From positions 253,720-317,719 of the forward strand of contig JADJAD010000013.1 in assembly GCA_016704465.1 (NCBI GenBank): a stretch of DNA of 64,000 nucleotides. Reading direction: 5' to 3'. The notes under the pieces were generated by a model. That model was not told where the DNA came from. It ran no database searches and saw only the letters and a list, made by a program, of their open reading frames with translations. This document shows positions 34,983 through 43,219 of the stretch, in pieces; positions within the stretch are counted from its first letter, which is position 1, and every line of letters begins with the position of its first letter. The DNA comes from Gemmatimonadota bacterium (GTDB lineage Bacteria; Gemmatimonadota; Gemmatimonadetes; Gemmatimonadales; Gemmatimonadaceae). A program made the translations under genes and the position numbers.

Positions 34983-35613
34983 CTAGCGCTGCCTCAGCGT
35001 CGCCCGCACGGCCCCGACGAATCGCGCTGCGTCGGCCGGATGGAACTGCGACATGAGCGGTTCACCGTCCGACTCGAAGCCGTCGAAGCTCCAGGTCGGC
35101 TGCTGCTCGAAGTCGAAGCGGATCGCGCCCTCTTCGTACGCGACGGCGCGCAGTGTCGAGGTTGGAAACCCACGCGCCTTCTCGAAGACCTCGTGCAGCG
35201 CCCCGAGACCGACGACTGCACGACCCCTTGATGACCTCGCCGAGCGCTGAAACATCGGCGGTGTCCTTGTTCATCTCCTGGCGCACCTTCGACCTGACCG
35301 TTGCACGCACTGAATCGGAGAATGCCACGACGATCGAGTCGTGCCGCAACGACATCACCATCGCCCCGTTCTGGGTATGGATCGACACACTCCCATCCTC
35401 CCCCTCGGCGAACGTCGGTCGGCCGTACGGGGCACGCGCGGCGGCAGGTGCGTCCTGCGCGTCGGTGCGGATGCGAACTCGTACATCGGCGCTGGCCGGC
35501 GCGGCGTCCGCCGATTCTGCCCGCTCCTCCTGTTTCGAGCAGGCGGCCGCCAGCCAGCAGGCAGCGGCCAGGGCGACAGCTGAACGCGCGGTGAGGGCAG
35601 TCGAGACGGGCAT
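34983..35613 (-). pseudogene. Lipoprotein of unknown function, apparently frameshifted
   Basis: The 5' part (from the ATG at 35613) encodes a lipoprotein signal with lipobox LAAAC, then an acidic Ala-rich spacer and a domain through SALGEVIKG. After a run of four C (35224-35227 on the plus strand) the good-looking sequence continues in the next frame: GRAVVGLGALHEVFEKARGFP to the stop at 34983. Removing one base of the run joins the halves into about 210 residues without any stop. Either the gene carries a +1 frameshift or the assembly has one extra base. The family is not recognised; the C-terminal part contains FDFEQQPTWSFDGFESDGEP. Confidence 0.7.
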
Positions 35614-35712
35614 GGCGAGCTCCGGCAGCAAGGGTTGTGCAGCACCCTACGGGCAATGGCGCCCGAGGTTCCACCCCGGGCGCCATTGTGTGTGTCGCTG
35701 CGGCGAGGCCTG

Positions 35713-36462
35713 CTACCGCACGGTGAAGCGGCGCGTGTAGACGAGGACAGCGCCATACCGCGTATTGTCGAGCCCTCCGCGGGTCGTCGCGGCGATCCCG
35801 AGCTCCATGTCGCGGTACGCGACGATCGCCTCGACGTCGTTCGCCGAGATCGCGTCGATGCGCATGTACACCGGCAGGCCATCGAGGTAGACCTGCGCGC
35901 AGCCGGAGCTCCCCGAGAAGCGCAGGCAGCCGCTGGGCGGGTTGTACCACTGCAGTCCGGCCATCCGACCATTGCGCACGAGGTCGCCCAGCGTGAACGA
36001 GCGGGGACGCATCTCCTCGATATCATCGGGGCCGAGATAGCGCTGGAAACTCCCGAGGACCGCCGAACTGAAGAGCCGTCGGACGTCGGCTTCGATCACG
36101 TCCTTGACGCTCATCTCCGCCATCTTGCCGGTGAGGAAGACGGTGTCGCGGCGCGTCTCATCCTCGAGCAGCTCGAAGTTGTCGGTGAGGATCGGGTAGT
36201 AGCCCGTGCGCCGTACCATCAGCGAGTACTTGCCGGGCTTCTCTGCCGTGAGGGAGAAGCCGCCGAAGACGTCGGTGGTTGTCGTGTCGAGCACATTCTG
36301 TCGCCTGTCGAGCAGGGCAACCTTGCTCGTCGCGACGGGCCGCTTGTCGGCGCCGACCACAACGATGCCATCCATGGTCTGCGCGGCGGTCGGGGTGACC
36401 GACGCAGCGAGCGAGGCCGAGACAGCCAGCAACGTGCGAATCCCGCGAGCAAGGGCGTGCAT
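35713..36462 (-). CDS. Secreted protein with carboxypeptidase-regulatory-like and TonB-plug-like regions
   Basis: 249 residues. The signal peptide is about 1-27. An Ig-like carboxypeptidase-regulatory domain (about 30-110) includes GIVVVGADKRPVATSKVALLD and GGFSLTAEKPGKYSLMVRRTGY. A C-terminal section resembles the plug of TonB-dependent receptors (YLDGLPVYMRIDAISANDVEAIVAYRD) without the barrel. This short receptor-like class may bind or present ligands at the outer membrane; the role is unknown. It is 99 bp upstream of the frameshifted lipoprotein gene on the same strand. Confidence 0.75.
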   Translation of the reverse strand: MHALARGIRTLLAVSASLAASVTPTAAQTMDGIVVVGADKRPVATSKVALLDRRQNVLDTTTTDVFGGFSLTAEKPGKYSLMVRRTGYYPILTDNFELLEDETRRDTVFLTGKMAEMSVKDVIEADVRRLFSSAVLGSFQRYLGPDDIEEMRPRSFTLGDLVRNGRMAGLQWYNPPSGCLRFSGSSGCAQVYLDGLPVYMRIDAISANDVEAIVAYRDMELGIAATTRGGLDNTRYGAVLVYTRRFTVR

Positions 36463-36820
36463 GGTGTACCTGGAGTGGGCTGGAGTGTCCGAATTCTACC
36501 CATGTCGACCGCACGGGTGCCATGACGGTGCCCTGCGCGTGCCCCCTGCGGGTGCCCTGTGGACCTGGTGCCGTCACGATGCGAAGCGAGGCGGCGCCGC
36601 GCCACGGCACCGCCTCGTCGTCCTCTGCAGCCTATCGGCGCGAAGGCAGGTACGCCGCGATTCGCGCCAGCGGCACCTCAGCGATTCGGTGTGGGTCCAG
36701 CTGTCGATCGGTGCATGGGGTACGGACGGCCGCAGCTCCGCGAGGGTCGACGATGCGTCGGAGGCGCGCGATGCATTCAATCGTCTCCGGACACTGGTCA
36801 ACCAAAAGGACAGGCGAACG
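36463..36820. other. 358-bp gap without a convincing gene
   Basis: Several short frames are open on both strands but none has a signal peptide, a motif or a plausible start. The first ~100 bp should hold the promoter of the minus-strand secreted protein; the far end lies downstream of greA. I see no hairpin with a T-run. Confidence 0.4.
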
Positions 36821-37297
36821 CTACTTGGCCGGCGCCTGATGGATCGTGATGAGCTCGACGATCTTCAGTCGGCGGGTGCGCGCCGGGAGGCGCAAGAAGG
36901 TCACTTCTCCCACCGACTTGTTGATCAGTGCGCGGCCGATGGGCGACGACATGGTCACGTGCCCTTCATCGAAGCTATCCGAGTCGCCGAACACGAGCGT
37001 GTACGACTCGCGGACCTCTGTTTCCTGGCACACGACGATGACCGTCGATCCGAGTCCCACTCGATCCAGCGGAATCTGCGACATGTCGACCTGGGCGAGC
37101 TTGCTGAGCCGCTGCCGCAGCTGTTCCAGACGAGCCCGCACGAACTGCTGCCGCTCCAGTGCCGCCTTGTATTCCGAGTTTTCGCGCAGGTCCCCCATCT
37201 CGACCGCTCGGCGGATCTCATTGGGGAGTGTGACGTTGAGTTCGTGCTGCAGCTTCTCAACCTCTGCGCCCAGCTTTTCCTTGAGGGCTTCGAGCAT
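36821..37297 (-). CDS. greA: Transcription elongation factor GreA
   Basis: 158 residues, the normal length. The N-terminal coiled coil (about 5-75) carries the acidic tip GDLRENSEYKAA with its conserved Asp and Glu. The C-terminal FKBP-like domain (about 85-158) ends with SPIGRALINKSVGEV. It reactivates stalled RNA polymerase by transcript cleavage. The ATG at 37297 has AGGG upstream. A clear promoter and a strong leader hairpin precede it. Confidence 0.95.
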   Translation of the reverse strand: MLEALKEKLGAEVEKLQHELNVTLPNEIRRAVEMGDLRENSEYKAALERQQFVRARLEQLRQRLSKLAQVDMSQIPLDRVGLGSTVIVVCQETEVRESYTLVFGDSDSFDEGHVTMSSPIGRALINKSVGEVTFLRLPARTRRLKIVELITIHQAPAK

Positions 37298-37310
37298 GGG
37301 AACCCTGTAG

Positions 37311-37354
37311 ACAATAAAAGGTGAGCGCCCGGCCGCAGTGGGGTGGCCGGGCGC
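37311..37354 (-). terminator. Leader hairpin with T-rich tail upstream of greA (attenuator-like)
   Basis: Read on the minus strand, GCGCCCGGCC (37354-37345 complement arm) pairs perfectly with GGCCGGGCGC over a 10-nt loop. TCACCTTTTATTG follows, ending 14 bp before the greA ATG. It has the shape of an intrinsic terminator placed inside the leader, about 15 nt after the predicted transcription start. Confidence 0.6.
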
Positions 37355-37368
37355 CTTCGCTGCCCGGA

Positions 37369-37397
37369 AATCTACCCGTCCCACTCGCTGATTTCAA
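37369..37397 (-). promoter_or_regulatory. greA promoter
   Basis: On the minus strand TTGAAA (37397-37392) and TAGATT (37374-37369) are separated by exactly 17 bp. Transcription would start near 37362, giving a leader of about 65 nt that contains the hairpin at 37325-37354. Confidence 0.6.
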
Positions 37398-37460
37398 TTC
37401 TTGGTCCGGTGAGGTCGAGCAGCGGTCGACTAATTGTGCCAGGACCTCTACACTCCGTGC

Positions 37461-38273
37461 ATGATCCAGATCGAACGCCACGAGGATGTGGTGCGCTTCG
37501 CCATGTCCACGCGGCGGAGCCGTCTGGCGGGCATGTCGGCCAGCGCGTACCTGGTTGGCGGCGTCTTGATCGACTGCGGCTTTCCCGACGTGGCGCACGA
37601 AGTCGATCGCCTGCTCCAGCAAGAGACACTGCGTGGTGTCATCGTGACGCACGCCCACGAGGATCATGCCGGGAACGTGGAGGCGGTCGCGCGACGGGGG
37701 ATCGCGCTGCTCGCGCACCCAGACACACTCGCGTACGCACGGGCTCCGGCACGACTCCCGATGTACCGTCGCTTCACGTGGGGCGAACCTTCCCCGCTGC
37801 GTTCTGCCATCGTTTCGTTCGAGCCCGAAGGGCTGGTGTTGCTCCACACGCCCGGGCACTCGCCCGACCACCACGTCGTGTGGGATGCGTCGACTCGCAC
37901 GCTCTTTTCCAGCGACCTGTTCATCGGGGTCAAGGTGCGGGTGGCGCACCATTCCGAACGACCGCGCGAGCTGGTGGCGAGCCTGCGGCGCGTGCTGGCG
38001 CTCGACCCGGCGCGTGTGTTCGACGCGCACCGAGGCCTGCTCCCCACGCCGCAGGAATCACTGCGAGCCAAACTCGCGTGGACCGAGGAATTGATCGGAC
38101 GCGTCGAGGCGTTGGCCGATACCGGGATGCCGGTCGAGCGCATCGCCCGTGCGGTGCTGGGCGCCCGGGATGCGAACGACTTCGTCTCTATCGGGGAGTA
38201 CTCTCGCATCAACCTCGTGCGGGCGGTCTTGGCCGAGGCGGGCGCGCGAGTGCCTGCGTCGGATGGTCACTGA
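37461..38273 (+). CDS. Metallo-beta-lactamase-fold hydrolase
   Basis: 270 residues with the dinuclear metal motif THAHEDHAG (H64, H66, D68, H69), further ligands in HTPGHSPDH (second His), SSDLF (Asp) and DAHRG (His). A C-terminal helical section (about 205-270) resembles the winged or lactamase_B_2-associated region. Such proteins are usually thioesterases or hydrolases of the glyoxalase II type, in the cytoplasm. The ATG at 37461 is chosen over the GTG at 37434. Substrate unknown. It is divergent from greA. Confidence 0.85.
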   Translation: MIQIERHEDVVRFAMSTRRSRLAGMSASAYLVGGVLIDCGFPDVAHEVDRLLQQETLRGVIVTHAHEDHAGNVEAVARRGIALLAHPDTLAYARAPARLPMYRRFTWGEPSPLRSAIVSFEPEGLVLLHTPGHSPDHHVVWDASTRTLFSSDLFIGVKVRVAHHSERPRELVASLRRVLALDPARVFDAHRGLLPTPQESLRAKLAWTEELIGRVEALADTGMPVERIARAVLGARDANDFVSIGEYSRINLVRAVLAEAGARVPASDGH

Positions 38274-38354
38274 GCCATCGCGAGTGAGCCATGGCCAGTG
38301 AGCCGTGGCCAGTGAGCGGTGGCCACTAAGCGGTGGCCAGTGAGCGACTGCGCG
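38271..38354 (+). repeat. Six tandem copies of a 14-bp unit starting at a stop codon
   Basis: TGAGCCATGGCCAG-type units repeat six times with several substitutions, the first one containing the stop codon of the preceding hydrolase gene. The inner TGGCCA is palindromic. No gene uses this stretch. Confidence 0.8.
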
Positions 38355-38419
38355 CGGGGTTGCCGCGAGTGCTGCGTGTCAGTTGTTTGTCACGGTGCCC
38401 CTGATACCATAGCCAGACC

Positions 38420-38899
38420 ATGCGAATCCATTTGCCGCGCCGCTCCGCCACACGTCGCCTGTCGCCTCGTCTCATCGCGGTCGCTGCGGTCGTGGGTCTG
38501 ACGCCACTCGTGGCGGCCTGCCGCATCAATGAAGCGGTCTCCACCACCGAGCCGGTGACCGGCCCCGGAACGGTCTACGCGCTCGTGTCGGCGAACGACA
38601 TTTCGCTCCCGGCGACGTTCACGGAGGATGCGTCGCAATTCGAGATTCGTCAGGGAGCGCTGACGCTGGCCACCGACTCGACCTTCATCTTTTCGCTCGC
38701 CCTGCGCGTGAGCGTGAACGGCAGCCAGGCGTCCAACAGCACCTCGACCTTGCGCGGGACCTTCGGGCGCGTGGGCAACGTGTTGACGCTCAGGCAGCAG
38801 ACCGACACGCTCTTTCTCGGTACCTACTCACCGAACAGCGTGAGCCTGCAGCGGGGCAGGGCGCAGGTGGCGGGCGACCGCTTCGTCTTTGCACGGTAG
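38420..38899 (+). CDS. Small lipoprotein of unknown function
   Basis: 159 residues. An Arg-rich start and hydrophobic core end in lipobox LVAAC (Cys at about 34). The mature part is beta-rich, with TFTEDASQFEIRQGALTLATDSTFIFSLALRVS and repeated Thr/Ser strands like small lipocalin-type or META-like barrels. The family is not recognised. A TACCAT -10-like element sits only 9 bp before the ATG (38405-38410), compatible with a leaderless or nearly leaderless transcript. Confidence 0.7.
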   Translation: MRIHLPRRSATRRLSPRLIAVAAVVGLTPLVAACRINEAVSTTEPVTGPGTVYALVSANDISLPATFTEDASQFEIRQGALTLATDSTFIFSLALRVSVNGSQASNSTSTLRGTFGRVGNVLTLRQQTDTLFLGTYSPNSVSLQRGRAQVAGDRFVFAR

Positions 38900-38920
38900 C
38901 CGCCGCCTACCTGGTCTCGC

Positions 38921-40186
38921 TTACTTGGTCTTCTCGTACTCCGCGCGCAGCCGGGCCATCATCGCCTCACGGTGATCGTACAGGCGACGCAAGGGACGAC
39001 GCGGGCGCTTGGCCAGGGCGTACGACGTGAGCAGCGGGAGCGCCACCGTCGAGTCGAGGTAGCAGACCACGGCGTCTGGAAGCCGGTCGGGATCGATCTT
39101 CCCCCAGCTGACCGCCTCGGCCGGGGTGGCACCGGAGAGCCCGCCCGTGTCGGGACGCGCATCGGTGATCTGCAGGAAGTAGTCGTGCCCCTTTTCGTCA
39201 ATCCCGAGCACTTCCTGGATCTGGGGCTCCGTCTGTAGGGCGAAGTTCTTGGGACTTCCGCCGCCCAGGATGCAGATCGCACTCCGGCCGCCGCTGCGCT
39301 TGGCGTTGAGGACGATCGACGCCGTTTCGTTGACGTCCAGGTTGGGGTCGATCGTGCACTGGTTTCCATCGAGCGAGAGTGCCGCGATGTTCATCCCGAT
39401 CGAGGAGTCGCCCGGCGACGAGGTGTAGATCGGCACGCCGCACTTGTGGGCGACGCCGAGCAGCGACTTCGTCCCGATGCCGAGCTTGCGCTCGCGCTCG
39501 CGCACGTACTTGCCGCAGAGCCAGTGGAATTCCGCGCTCGACATCGGGCGCTGGAACTCCTTGCCCTGGATGATCGCGCGGAAGAACGCGTCGGTCGACA
39601 GGAGGACGTCGTAGTCGAAGAAGATGTCGTAGATGCGCACGACCCCTTCTTCGCGCAGGAGCACGTCCGACGTCTGCGGGTTGCCGCGATGCATCGACAG
39701 CCCGAGACCGAAATGGGTGTCGTGATACAGGTTGGCGCCGGTGGAGATGATCCAGTCGACAAACCCCGCTTCGATCAGCGGGATGACGGCCGACATCCCC
39801 AGTCCCGCCGGGGTGAGCGCCCCGGTCATGGTGAGGCCGACGGTCACCGACGGATCGAGCATCTTGTCGGTGAACAGCTGGCAGCCCTCGCGCAGGCGAC
39901 CGGCGTTGTACGCCAGGTATGTCCCCTCGATGAGGTCCACCACCCGTTCCTTGCCGGTGATGCGCCGCGGATCGATCCGGCCACCGCGAAGGAAGCGGTT
40001 GCTGCTGGCGGACGGCGGCACCTTGCCGGCCTTCTCCCGCCGCTCGGCCGCCTGCTTCTGCGAGGACTTGTGCCCGGCGGGCGAGGCGCGCTTGACCGGC
40101 CCCCCGATGCGCGACGCCTTCATCCCGAGCCCTCGCCCTTCACTCGCCTTCGCGGCGTCTCGTCCGTTCGTCGTCTTCTTCTTCAC
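38921..40186 (-). CDS. Deoxyhypusine-synthase-like protein (probable homospermidine or spermidine-modifying enzyme)
   Basis: 421 residues. The first ~65 are Lys/Arg/Ser-rich and probably disordered. The core is the DHS Rossmann-like fold with LTMTGALTPAGLG, STGANLYHD, SSPGDSSIG and GGGSPKNF. K313 in GGGSPKNF corresponds to the essential Lys that forms the imine with the butylamine group. Bacteria lack eIF5A, and several bacterial DHS homologues are known to make homospermidine, so a polyamine role is the best guess. It starts with a GTG 2 bp after the LOG gene stop, so the two are one unit. Confidence 0.85.
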   Translation of the reverse strand: MKKKTTNGRDAAKASEGRGLGMKASRIGGPVKRASPAGHKSSQKQAAERREKAGKVPPSASSNRFLRGGRIDPRRITGKERVVDLIEGTYLAYNAGRLREGCQLFTDKMLDPSVTVGLTMTGALTPAGLGMSAVIPLIEAGFVDWIISTGANLYHDTHFGLGLSMHRGNPQTSDVLLREEGVVRIYDIFFDYDVLLSTDAFFRAIIQGKEFQRPMSSAEFHWLCGKYVRERERKLGIGTKSLLGVAHKCGVPIYTSSPGDSSIGMNIAALSLDGNQCTIDPNLDVNETASIVLNAKRSGGRSAICILGGGSPKNFALQTEPQIQEVLGIDEKGHDYFLQITDARPDTGGLSGATPAEAVSWGKIDPDRLPDAVVCYLDSTVALPLLTSYALAKRPRRPLRRLYDHREAMMARLRAEYEKTK

Positions 40187-40188
40187 GT

Positions 40189-41118
40189 CTATCCGTCCGA
40201 CCGCCCACGGGCGGCGTTGAGATGTGCGCCATAGGCCGCGATCACTGCCTGCGCGGCCTCTTCCGGATCGTCAGTGACCAGCAGCAGGTCGATGTCGCCC
40301 GATGAAATCTTCTTTTCCACCAGCACCCGCGACTGCAGCCACCGGACCAGCCCGGCCCAGTAGTGGCGACCGAACAGGATGACCGGGAACTGCGAGATCT
40401 TTCCGGTCTGGATCAGCGTCACGGCCTCGAACAGTTCGTCGAGCGTCCCGAAGCCGCCGGGAAAGATGACGAAGGCGTTCGAGTACTTGATGAACATTGT
40501 CTTCCGCACGAAGAAGTAGCGGAAGTTGACGAGCGTGTCCACATACGGATTTGCTCCCTGCTCGAAGGGGAGCTCGATGTTGCAGCCGATCGAGTGTCCG
40601 CCCCCGAGCTTCGCCCCCTTGTTCGCCGCTTCCATGATCCCCGGCCCCGCCCCTGTGAGGATGGCGAAGCCCGCTTCGGCGAGCAGGCGGGCCGTCTCCT
40701 GCGCGGCGACATATTGCGGATCGTTGGGACCGGTGCGGGCCGACCCGAAAATCGTGACGCCCTTCGTGACCCCCGCGAGCCGGTCGAACCCCTCGATGAA
40801 CTCGCCCTGGATGCGCATCAGGCGCCAGGGGTCCGTGCGCGTGAAGTCGAGCAGCGACTGACCCTTCTCGAGGAACTTCGCGTCCTCGGTGAGGGGGAGT
40901 GGATCGCGGATCGACGCATCGATGATGCGATGGGCCCCACTGGTCCGAAGCGACGTCTGTTCCGACGGCGGCATGCGCCCCGCCGCCCGATGCCCGGTCT
41001 CGGTGCGCTCCCGCAGTCCCTCGAGCGCCTCCTTGCCTGCGTCGAGCAGGCGCTCGGGATCCAGCGCGCGAGCGCGCGACTTCCCTCTCCGTTGTCCGGA
41101 TCGCTTACGATTCGCCAT
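40189..41118 (-). CDS. LOG-family nucleotide 5'-monophosphate phosphoribohydrolase-like protein
   Basis: 309 residues. A basic N-terminal extension (about 1-80) precedes the LOG/lysine-decarboxylase-like domain. The signature PGGFGTLDE with its catalytic Glu and the GxGxGxM-type GAGPGIMEAANKGA are present. LOG enzymes release ribose 5-phosphate from nucleotides (cytokinin activation in plants; nucleotide salvage or ppGpp binding in bacteria). It is the first gene of a pair with the DHS-like enzyme and is divergent from the phosphodiesterase. Confidence 0.85.
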   Translation of the reverse strand: MANRKRSGQRRGKSRARALDPERLLDAGKEALEGLRERTETGHRAAGRMPPSEQTSLRTSGAHRIIDASIRDPLPLTEDAKFLEKGQSLLDFTRTDPWRLMRIQGEFIEGFDRLAGVTKGVTIFGSARTGPNDPQYVAAQETARLLAEAGFAILTGAGPGIMEAANKGAKLGGGHSIGCNIELPFEQGANPYVDTLVNFRYFFVRKTMFIKYSNAFVIFPGGFGTLDELFEAVTLIQTGKISQFPVILFGRHYWAGLVRWLQSRVLVEKKISSGDIDLLLVTDDPEEAAQAVIAAYGAHLNAARGRSDG

Positions 41119-41247
41119 CGAGTGATTACAATCGTGAGGGGTGAACGCGTCGTGAACGCGCAACACGCGCCTCAGCTTAGCGTATCACACGGGAGGGCGA
41201 AACGGCCGGCCGACGCCCCCTCCCACACCCTCCCGAGATCGCCTGCG

Positions 41248-42687
41248 TTGCCCGTCATCATCCTCGTGGCCGATGGGGTCCGCCCCGACACGCTGAGCGC
41301 TGCCATGGACAGCGGCGCGGTGCCGCACCTCGCCCGCCTGCGTAGCGACGGCGGCCTGCACACGGTGGCCACCACGTGGCCGTCGGTGACTGGTGTCGCG
41401 TACACGCCGTTCCTCATGGGACGATATCCGGGGCAGGTAGGCCTCTCGGGGCTGCGCTGGTTTGACCGGAGCCGCCGCGTCGGCGCGCACGTGGGACACA
41501 CGCGCAGCTACGTGGGGCTCGGCATGCGCCACATCGATCGCGACCTGGCCGCCGACGCCCCGACGCTGTTCGAACTCACCGACTCCTCGCTGGGCGCGCT
41601 CACCGTGATCGGGCGTGGCCTGCGTCACGAGGACCGCCTAGGCCGCGGCGCGCGATTCGTGGCCCGCGCCGCCCTGACGCACTTTCGCGGGAGTGTGCGC
41701 GGCTGGCTGGACATCGATCGTGACATCGGGGCCGCGGTGGTGCGGCGCGTGCGGCGCGACGCGCCGGCATTCGTGTTCGCCGCGTTCACCGGGATCGACA
41801 AGGCCTCGCACGCTGCCGGCCATGGCAGCGCGCTCGTGCACGAGGCCCTGTCACAGCTCGACGATGTCGTCGCCGAGTTGCGCCACGACGCCGAGCGCTC
41901 CGGCCGCTGGGAGAAGACACACCTGTGGATCGTGAGCGACCACGGTCATTCGGCCGTGACCGGGCACGACGACCTGGCGGTGCGCTTCCGGAATGCGTGG
42001 GGCTATCGCACGCTGGCACACCCCTGGACGCTGGGGCACGGTCATGAGGTGGCGGTCATGGTCAGCGGCAACGCGATGGCGCACGTCTATGTGGAGCTCG
42101 AGCAGCGCACGCGCCCGTTCTGGCCCGCGCTGCGCGCGCGGTGGGAGGCGGTCGCCGACGCCCTGCTCGCACGTCCCTCGGTGGACCTGCTCGTGCTCCC
42201 GCACGCCGACGACGCGGTGGAGGTACGCAGCGCTCGGCGCGGTATCGCGATGATCCGCCGCCGAGGCGGCAGGTACAGCTACCAGCCGCTCGACGGCGAC
42301 CCACTCGGCATCGGGCCCATGGACTGGGCAGGGTCGCGCGACGCCTTCGACGTCACGGCGGCGAGCGACTATCCCGATGCCGTGGTGCAGATCGCGCAGC
42401 TGGCCGCCGCCGCCCGGTCGGGCGACCTCGTGGTATCGGCCGCCCCTGGCTGGGATTTCCGTTCGCGCTACGAGCCGATCAAACACTGCTCGTCGCACGG
42501 CGGGCTGCATCGCGACCACATGCTGGTGCCGATGCTGGTGAACCAACCGGTGCGGCAGCCGCCGCGTCGCACGGTCGACGTGATGCCGAGCGCGCTCGTC
42601 GCGCTCGGACTCCCCGTTCCACCCGGGCTCGACGGAAGGAGCTTCGTGAGCGAGTCGGCCAGTCTTGCGCTGAGTGGTGTTTCGTGA
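41248..42687 (+). CDS. Alkaline-phosphatase-superfamily phosphodiesterase (nucleotide pyrophosphatase-like)
   Basis: About 479 residues. VADGVRPD supplies the first metal Asp, TTWPSVTGVAY the Thr/Ser nucleophile region, and VSDHGHS the second metal site; HCSSHGGLHRDH near the C-terminus provides the last His. This matches type I phosphodiesterase/NPP enzymes. No signal peptide is visible from the TTG at 41248, so it may be cytoplasmic. The frame is open further upstream and the start is uncertain. It is divergent from the LOG gene. Confidence 0.8.
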   Translation: MPVIILVADGVRPDTLSAAMDSGAVPHLARLRSDGGLHTVATTWPSVTGVAYTPFLMGRYPGQVGLSGLRWFDRSRRVGAHVGHTRSYVGLGMRHIDRDLAADAPTLFELTDSSLGALTVIGRGLRHEDRLGRGARFVARAALTHFRGSVRGWLDIDRDIGAAVVRRVRRDAPAFVFAAFTGIDKASHAAGHGSALVHEALSQLDDVVAELRHDAERSGRWEKTHLWIVSDHGHSAVTGHDDLAVRFRNAWGYRTLAHPWTLGHGHEVAVMVSGNAMAHVYVELEQRTRPFWPALRARWEAVADALLARPSVDLLVLPHADDAVEVRSARRGIAMIRRRGGRYSYQPLDGDPLGIGPMDWAGSRDAFDVTAASDYPDAVVQIAQLAAAARSGDLVVSAAPGWDFRSRYEPIKHCSSHGGLHRDHMLVPMLVNQPVRQPPRRTVDVMPSALVALGLPVPPGLDGRSFVSESASLALSGVS

Positions 42688-42738
42688 GAGCGTAGCGCGA
42701 GTCGGCAGGCGGCAGCTCTCACACACGGCGAGGACACG

Positions 42739-43158
42739 ATGGAGCGGCGCGCATTCTGGGCACTCGGCGCACTACTGGTGGCGGGTGCGTGCGGCGGCGG
42801 CGGGGCGACCGGGGGCGGCGGCGCTCCGCAAGCCAGGTCGGCGCCGACGCGCGGCAACTCGAACGTGATCATCGAGGCCGAAATCGCGGCGTCCGGGGCG
42901 ACCAGCGCGATGGAGGCCGTGCAGCGCTTGCGGCCCGCCATGCTGAGGAGCCGCGGGGCGGGCTCGAGTGTCAGCAATCCCGGTGGAGACCCGATCGTCG
43001 TCTACGTCGACGGCGTCCGGGCGGGCGGCCCCGAGGCACTGAACAACGTGACCGGGCTATCCGTGAAGGAGATCCGATTCATCAATGCCGCCGACGCCAC
43101 GACGCGGTTCGGGACCGGGCATGTGTCGGGGGCGATCCTGCTGACGACCAAGCGGTAG
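42739..43158 (+). CDS. Small lipoprotein with TonB-plug-like domain
   Basis: 139 residues. A short lipoprotein signal ends VAGAC, with a Gly-rich stretch following. The C-terminal ~90 residues resemble an isolated TonB-receptor plug: AMEAVQRLRPAML, PIVVYVDGVRAGG, VKEIRFINAADATTRFGTGHVSGAILLTTK. It carries no barrel. Similar stand-alone plugs are seen in related secreted proteins such as the one at 35713-36462. Function unknown. GAGGA lies before the ATG. Confidence 0.72.
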   Translation: MERRAFWALGALLVAGACGGGGATGGGGAPQARSAPTRGNSNVIIEAEIAASGATSAMEAVQRLRPAMLRSRGAGSSVSNPGGDPIVVYVDGVRAGGPEALNNVTGLSVKEIRFINAADATTRFGTGHVSGAILLTTKR

Positions 43159-43176
43159 GGAGCGGGGGCGACGGGA

Positions 43177-43212
43177 GGGGGACGACGGGTCACGCAGCCC
43201 CATCGTCCCCCC
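43177..43212. terminator. GC-rich inverted repeat between convergent genes
   Basis: GGGGGACGA (43177-43185) pairs with TCGTCCCCC (43203-43211), with an inner GGG/CCC extension. It lies between the convergent stops at 43158 and 43220, so it could terminate in both directions. It lacks a T-run. The plus strand G-tracts (43158-43189) could alternatively fold as a quadruplex. Confidence 0.45.
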
Positions 43213-43219
43213 GATCGAA

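Noticed and set aside
36522..36839. A 105-codon plus-strand frame in the gap before greA
   Set aside because: It runs into greA on the opposite strand and has no motif or ribosome site.
38271..38354. CRISPR-like array
   Set aside because: The 14-bp units are contiguous, with no spacers and no cas genes nearby.
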